Assembly: GCA_002498455.1 (NCBI GenBank)
Contig: DAHO01000003.1
Location: 1 to 28,357 of the forward strand
From: Euryarchaeota archaeon UBA602
Lineage (GTDB): Archaea; Thermoplasmatota; Poseidoniia; Poseidoniales; Thalassarchaeaceae
Direction of reading: 5' to 3'
Length of the DNA stretch: 28,357 bases
Below the pieces are notes generated by a model. It was not told the DNA's origin, did no database searches, and saw only the letters and a list, made by a program, of their open reading frames with translations. Both the position numbers and the translations under genes were made by a program. Shown piece after piece: positions 23,935 through 28,357 of this stretch (its first letter is position 1; each line of letters starts with the position of its first letter).

Positions 23935-24405
23935 ATGTCATCATCATTGATTGGTCAAAAAGCTCCTGATTTCACGCTACCAACCTCCGATGGTGAAAGT
24001 TTCAGTTTGTCTGAATTGGATGGACAATGGAAGGTCCTGTTCTTCTATGCCCGGGACGGGTCACCGACCTGCAAGAGAGGTTGTTTGAGTTTCAAAGAAC
24101 AGCATGATTTGTTTCAGTCTTTGACCCCTCCAGTCGAAATCATTGGAATCAGTCAGGATTCAGCCAAAGATCATGATGAATTCAAGAAAAAACTCGATCT
24201 CCCTTTCGCTCTGCTTTCTGACGAAGAGAGAATGGTCTCAGAGGCCTATGGTGTTCCCTTGTTTTTGGGTCGTTTTCCTGCGAAATCCTCCTTCGTCATT
24301 GGGCCTGATCGAACCATTCATCATTGCTATGACTGGTTGTTCCGCCCTCGAAAACACGTGGCCAAAATATTGGATTCACTAAGCAAAGTTACAGGTCAGG
24401 TGTAG
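23935..24405 (+). CDS. bcp: Peroxiredoxin, Bcp/PrxQ-like
   Basis: A 156-residue thiol peroxidase that reduces hydrogen and organic peroxides. It has the AhpC/TSA fold start LIGQKAPDFTLPTSDGESFS (5-24), the active-site stretch FFYARDGSPTCKRGC (36-50) and a later Arg in PLFLGRFPAKSSFVIGPD. The peroxidatic Cys46 follows the S-P-T motif. The second cysteine, Cys50, makes a C-x3-C pair, whereas Bcp/PrxQ normally has C-x4-C. The ATG at 23935 is preceded by AGAGGG about 5 nt upstream; the frame extends further 5' but overlaps ribA. It lies 34 nt after ribA and 2 nt before the regulator gene, and fits a photo-oxidative stress role. Confidence 0.9.
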   Translation: MSSSLIGQKAPDFTLPTSDGESFSLSELDGQWKVLFFYARDGSPTCKRGCLSFKEQHDLFQSLTPPVEIIGISQDSAKDHDEFKKKLDLPFALLSDEERMVSEAYGVPLFLGRFPAKSSFVIGPDRTIHHCYDWLFRPRKHVAKILDSLSKVTGQV

Positions 24406-24407
24406 AT

Positions 24408-25796
24408 TTGTCTTGGACCCAAGTTCTCCAAGATGCTGGTTTATCTGCCAGAGAGGCTGAATCAGTGCTGATTCTATCAGCTACAGCCCAGATGAGGGCT
24501 AGTGAACTGGCTAAAGAATTGGGAACGACTCGATTAGATGCATACAATTCTCTCTCACGCTTACAAGAAATCGGTATTGTATCGGTTTCTGCCGAACGGC
24601 CTATGAAATTTAGTTGTGATAAAATTGACAAAATTGTCCAACGATTGATTGAGATGCAAAAACAAGCTCTGAAGAGAACCGAAAATGGGTTTGCAGATTT
24701 ACAATCTGGAAAGCAAGAGAGTGAGCAAAATTCATCGTCAAAAAACGATGATGTTTTGGGCCCTAAATTTGCGGTATTGAAGGAGCGCAGTAATATTTTC
24801 AATCGAATCAAGTCAATGTCGGAATCTTCAGAAGAACAAATCACTCTCTTATTGGGACAATTTGGGATTCTGCATCTCTGTCGTTCGGAGGCCTTGGCCG
24901 AAGTTAACGCTGCAGCAAAGCGTGGTGTTGTGGTCAATGTTTTGGCTCAACTCGATCGCAGAACAATTCGTTTCTTTGGTGATTTGGATGAATCAATCCA
25001 AATCCGTCATTCCGATGATGTGAGTTCATTGGGCGTTTTGAAAGACGACGATGAAGTCATCCAATTCCTACAAGTTGAAGAAAATCCAGTCGGTCGTGGT
25101 CGTGAAGATGCCGCATTGGTGATTGAATCCCGCTCCTTTTGTGCCACCCAAGCAAATCTCGTTGAGGCCATATGGGAAGAGGCCATTGAATTTGAGGTCG
25201 CCAAGGTCCGTTTCACTGAAGAGAGAATTGTCGACCCCTTGCGACTGACGGTTGGAGAAGGCTCATTCTTGGATAGTTTCCGGGGTGCTCTCGGCTTCGA
25301 TGGCCAACTACCTGATGATGATACTCCCTTTGATCCTCAGTCCTTCCTAGCATCGGGTTCTGAACTGAATGAAGCTCGCATGACTCTCCAAACCGGTCGG
25401 CTGGAAAGTTTGCGTATCTTGGGTATTGATATTGGAGGAATCTTGCGTCAAGTAGGAAATCGAATCGGACAGGAATTAGCGTTTAGCCTGCGTTCAATCG
25501 ATGGTCATGTCGAATTCCTCAACGAAATGATGGATTGGTGGGAACATGCTGGACTGGGTGAAATCGATTACGAACTTGACCCAACTTTCCACGTCCGAGT
25601 ATATCTCACGGACTCACAAACTGGGAATGAAGATGGATTGCCCCTATCCGAATTAGATGATGGGATTATCGAAGGTGTTCTTTCGACCAGATATCCTGAA
25701 GATGGTGAAGTCGCCGTTCGAAGGGAAGATGGGGTTGACGATGAATACAGTCGCTATCATCTGTTGTTCCGAACAGATAATCTGATTGAAATGTAG
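24408..25796 (+). CDS. TrmB-like transcriptional regulator with long effector region
   Basis: A 462-residue regulator. Residues 8-70 form a TrmB-type winged helix (AGLSAREAESVLILSATAQM, then ASELAKELGTTRLDAYNSLS, RLQEIGIVSV), followed by a helical linker at 72-115. Residues about 140-235 resemble the TrmB middle domain (LLLGQFGILHLCRSEALAEV). The C-terminal part, about 330-460, includes GGILRQVGNRIGQELAFSL and resembles a small-ligand-binding V4R-like fold, but this is weak. TrmB proteins sense sugars or other ligands and bind palindromic promoter sites. The start is TTG with AGGTG 5 nt upstream, overlapping the previous stop; the next in-frame ATG would cut the winged helix. As the only DNA-binding protein in the locus, it is the natural candidate for controlling it. 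Confidence 0.8.
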   Translation: MSWTQVLQDAGLSAREAESVLILSATAQMRASELAKELGTTRLDAYNSLSRLQEIGIVSVSAERPMKFSCDKIDKIVQRLIEMQKQALKRTENGFADLQSGKQESEQNSSSKNDDVLGPKFAVLKERSNIFNRIKSMSESSEEQITLLLGQFGILHLCRSEALAEVNAAAKRGVVVNVLAQLDRRTIRFFGDLDESIQIRHSDDVSSLGVLKDDDEVIQFLQVEENPVGRGREDAALVIESRSFCATQANLVEAIWEEAIEFEVAKVRFTEERIVDPLRLTVGEGSFLDSFRGALGFDGQLPDDDTPFDPQSFLASGSELNEARMTLQTGRLESLRILGIDIGGILRQVGNRIGQELAFSLRSIDGHVEFLNEMMDWWEHAGLGEIDYELDPTFHVRVYLTDSQTGNEDGLPLSELDDGIIEGVLSTRYPEDGEVAVRREDGVDDEYSRYHLLFRTDNLIEM

Positions 25797-25804
25797 GTGA
25801 TCAA

Positions 25805-27388
25805 ATGAGTCAAAAAAAATCAGATGTGTTGATTGTTGGAGCGGGACCTGGTGGTTTGACCACAGCAATGATGCTCGCAAAGGCTGGTGTCAGTGTAACC
25901 ATCTTAGAGAAGTCAGACGGTGTGGGTGGACGAACCCGTGTCTTTGAGAAAGACGGATACAAGTTTGACAATGGGCCAACCTTCTTTCACTATCCCGAAA
26001 TTTCTGAGGAAGTGTTCAGGTCACTTGGAAGGGATGTACATGACGAGCTGAACCTCATCCAACTCGATCCAAATTATCGTCTTGTCTTTGGTTCAGGCGG
26101 GAGTTTGAATGTCACCTCAGATTTAGACAGTATGACAGAGCAAATTCGAGAACTTTGTGGTGACAAAAATGCGGATGGATTCCAAACCTACATGAATGAC
26201 AATCGCAAGAAACTCAAGTTCTCCAGAAATTGCTTAAACGCCCCATGGAGTGGCTTTACAGATCTCTTCAGTCGACGTGCCATTCGAGTATCCAAGGTAC
26301 TTCGGCCATGGCGTAGCGTATCCAGTGACTTATCGAAAATCTTCCCAGACAAACGAATGCAGGTTGCGATGTCATTCCAAACCAAATATCTCGGTATGAG
26401 CCCGTTCCAAGCACCAAGTCTGTTTACGATTCTCGCCTATCTAGAGTATGAGTACGGGGTCTTCCACGCCAAGGGTGGACTAGGTACAATCACTGAAAGA
26501 ATGGGTGAAATCGCTCAAGAAATGGGTGTTGATATTCGGTTGAATGAGGCGGTTGAGGAATTCCTGTTCGAAGGCAAAACCGTGGTTGGGGTCAAGACCA
26601 GTAAGGGAGTGTATCACGCAGATCGATTTGTCATGAATGTTGATTTTGCGACCGGAATGAAGGGATTGATTCCGGACAAATTGCGGAAGCGATGGTCGAA
26701 CAAAAAGCTCGACAAGAAATCCTACTCTTGCTCAACTTACATGCTGTATCTGGGAATTGACAAGTTGTATGATTTGCCGCATCACCAAATTTATGCAGCC
26801 AAAGATTACGAAGAAAATTTGCGTGAAATATCCAGCAATGAGGTTTCTTGGAAAGACCCCTCGGTTTACGTTCAAAATGCATGCATCACCGACCCATCGA
26901 TGGCACCAGAGGGACACTCGACCATCTATGTCTTGGTCCCTGCAAGCAACCAATGTCCGGAAATTAATTGGGACGAAATTAAGCATGAATACCGAGATGT
27001 CATCCTGAAGCAAATGGAACAATTAGGATATCATAATCTGAAAGAACATATTGTGTCTGAAACCATTGTCACACCAGATGATTGGGCCTCTAGGGACATT
27101 TACAAGGGTGCCGTATTCAATCTCGCACATGGACTTGATCAAATGTTGTGGCGTCGGCCTCAGAATCGTTTTGAGGAGCTAGAGCGATTGTATCTTGTTG
27201 GGGGTGGCACTCACCCAGGTAGTGGATTGCCAACAATCATTGAGAGTGGTCGGATTACAGCGAAACTAATCTGTGGAGACATGGGCATCATCCCTGACTG
27301 GGAAGGTCAGGAAACTTGGTTTGATGATCTGAAAAAGCCCAAGGCGATTCGCAAACTGGAATCTCAGTTGTCCCAGTCTTCGGCTTGA
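25805..27388 (+). CDS. crtI: CrtI-family phytoene desaturase / carotenoid oxidoreductase
   Basis: A 527-residue FAD enzyme of the CrtI family, which introduces double bonds into phytoene on the way to lycopene; some members are isomerases or later-step desaturases. The N-terminus has the dinucleotide fold VLIVGAGPGGLTTAMMLAKAG with acidic Glu35 and the DGVGGRTRVF motif (38-47). The C-terminus carries the family signature LYLVGGGTHPGSGLPTIIES followed by GR. AGGTGATCAA precedes the ATG, 8 nt after the regulator stop. It is the last gene of the ribA operon; no crtB or crtE is in the window. Its last 25 bp overlap the end of the opposite-strand hydrolase-like gene. Carotenoid would provide photoprotection or a retinal precursor, which is inferred. 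Confidence 0.92.
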   Translation: MSQKKSDVLIVGAGPGGLTTAMMLAKAGVSVTILEKSDGVGGRTRVFEKDGYKFDNGPTFFHYPEISEEVFRSLGRDVHDELNLIQLDPNYRLVFGSGGSLNVTSDLDSMTEQIRELCGDKNADGFQTYMNDNRKKLKFSRNCLNAPWSGFTDLFSRRAIRVSKVLRPWRSVSSDLSKIFPDKRMQVAMSFQTKYLGMSPFQAPSLFTILAYLEYEYGVFHAKGGLGTITERMGEIAQEMGVDIRLNEAVEEFLFEGKTVVGVKTSKGVYHADRFVMNVDFATGMKGLIPDKLRKRWSNKKLDKKSYSCSTYMLYLGIDKLYDLPHHQIYAAKDYEENLREISSNEVSWKDPSVYVQNACITDPSMAPEGHSTIYVLVPASNQCPEINWDEIKHEYRDVILKQMEQLGYHNLKEHIVSETIVTPDDWASRDIYKGAVFNLAHGLDQMLWRRPQNRFEELERLYLVGGGTHPGSGLPTIIESGRITAKLICGDMGIIPDWEGQETWFDDLKKPKAIRKLESQLSQSSA

Positions 27389-28357
27389 TCAGTATCGTAA
27401 TCAAATGTGCAGCTTCCATTGCAAGTATCATTGATGATACCCGTCATCAGGAATGCTTCGACCATTTCATTCACTTGTAGAATCGGAGCAATCTCGTTGT
27501 GAGCTTTGCCGGCATCACCGATTGGTGGTGCTGCATTTGTTTCTGGCATGGCTGCATAATTACCATCCCAATAGACGATTGCAGAGCCATTCACGGGTCC
27601 ATCGACAACTTCGACTCCATATGGCATGTGCATTGATCCATTGAGAACAGGTATTCCTGCCGCACGAGCAGAGCGGTCTGAAGAAAGCATTGGGACCTGG
27701 GCATCGTTCAATGAAATTGTTGACAGAATATTGAATGGTCCAATTTGATCACCGTAACCATTCTCTGCAAATCGTAGCCACGTTTCTGCATCTGTTGCAT
27801 CCCACATTTGCTGACAAACTGCAATTAGTAATGCGCGATCGTTACGCTCCGGGTATGCTTGAGATACCGCGAAGCCATCCGAAAATGCTGCATAATTGGT
27901 GCTACGCTCAATGAATGTAGAGAATCCAGAACCACCAACCCACAATGCTGCACGGTCGATATCTGGGGAAAAAGCGGTAATGCTCGCACCGTAAATTCCA
28001 CCCAATGAGTAACCCATGTAATTTACATCACTACTGTTAACGAGATTTGTTCCGTTGTATGACAATTCTGCGATATCACTGCATACACCTTTGAAGGTAC
28101 GTGCGAGTGCCATTTGGTTGACCAACATTTGCTGCAATCGATCGGATTGGTGTTCGAAATATTGTGGATTCCCAAGGCCCATGAAGATGGTGTCCATATC
28201 TGAACCCGACCACCCTGAGATGGCCGTCCCGACCATGGCGACTTCATATTCCTGCATCCAGCCGATGGCAGCAGAAGAGATCGCTTGTCTTCCATCTCCG
28301 AGGAATCCGTGACCCCATACCACCAACGGTCCGCTCTCATTATTATCAGCGAGAACT
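27364..28357 (-). CDS. Alpha/beta-hydrolase-like secreted protein (5' end beyond window)
   Basis: The frame is open from the stop at 27364 to the right edge, with 330 residues visible and the N-terminus missing; an internal TTG at 28326 is not the true start, since coding-like sequence (ADNNESGPLVVWGHGFLGDG) runs through it. The text GHGFLG resembles an oxyanion-hole HGxxG motif, and GYSLGGIYG holds a nucleophile-elbow G-x-S-x-G, so an alpha/beta-hydrolase fold is likely. Other catalytic residues are not assigned. Several N-x-S/T sequons and a paired CNGSC near the C-terminus suggest an exported protein. The end is acidic (DTDQAEDWDN). It overlaps crtI by 25 bp on the opposite strand. Confidence 0.72.
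   Translation of the reverse strand, partial: VLADNNESGPLVVWGHGFLGDGRQAISSAAIGWMQEYEVAMVGTAISGWSGSDMDTIFMGLGNPQYFEHQSDRLQQMLVNQMALARTFKGVCSDIAELSYNGTNLVNSSDVNYMGYSLGGIYGASITAFSPDIDRAALWVGGSGFSTFIERSTNYAAFSDGFAVSQAYPERNDRALLIAVCQQMWDATDAETWLRFAENGYGDQIGPFNILSTISLNDAQVPMLSSDRSARAAGIPVLNGSMHMPYGVEVVDGPVNGSAIVYWDGNYAAMPETNAAPPIGDAGKAHNEIAPILQVNEMVEAFLMTGIINDTCNGSCTFDYDTDQAEDWDN

Overview
The window looks like a piece of a planktonic euryarchaeal chromosome, most likely Marine Group II/Poseidoniales or a close relative. The lineage call is an inference from gene content. Archaeal markers are a two-ring Cdc48-type AAA+ ATPase, separate overlapping pyrB and pyrI genes, a TtuA/Ncs6-type tRNA thiolase with two zinc fingers, a roadblock/LC7 protein, a TrmB-type regulator, and TATA boxes placed about 25 bp upstream of start codons. 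Several other genes are of bacterial type (GTP cyclohydrolase II, class II photolyase, TIGR01777 epimerase, DUF523/DUF1722, DUF2892, Bcp peroxiredoxin, CrtI). This mix is common in sunlit-ocean archaea. Coding density is very high: no gap exceeds 300 bp and I found no rRNA, tRNA, CRISPR array, transposase or integrase.

Layout. 1-2.06 kb (minus): a GHMP sugar kinase followed by a sequon-rich exported protein that runs off the left edge. 2.18-3.59 kb (plus): pyrBI. 3.59-4.60 kb (minus): tRNA 2-thiolation enzyme. 4.88-8.69 kb (plus): a tight operon of a small roadblock protein, a 1076-residue roadblock/coiled-coil protein and a two-helix membrane protein, with no obvious described counterpart. 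8.69-12.87 kb (minus): DUF4350, DUF58 and polytopic membrane protein genes. 12.98-15.46 kb (minus): cdc48 followed by a PRC-barrel gene. 15.60-17.79 kb (plus): an ALDH7-like aldehyde dehydrogenase and a membrane protein. 17.85-18.55 kb (plus): a membrane protein with a Pro/Ala/Met repeat linker.

18.6-27.4 kb is a light- and oxygen-stress locus built around a divergent promoter at 23.20-23.29 kb. Leftward run Nudix hydrolase, class II photolyase and an SRPBCC-TIGR01777 epimerase. Rightward run ribA, a Bcp-type peroxiredoxin, a TrmB-like regulator and a CrtI-family phytoene desaturase. A DUF523-DUF1722 gene and a DUF2892 gene lie at the left end. The genes suggest coordinated light-damage repair, flavin supply, peroxide removal and carotenoid synthesis. 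The divergent promoter carries a perfect 22-bp inverted repeat, and a different 22-bp inverted repeat covers the start site of the DUF523 gene. The right edge holds a 5'-truncated alpha/beta-hydrolase-like secreted protein gene.

Two modes of translation start are visible. First genes after a TATA box often begin about 25 bp downstream with no leader. Internal operon genes carry strong GAGGTG-type Shine-Dalgarno sequences, often overlapping the preceding stop codon. All product names come from reading protein motifs by eye; no database search was run.
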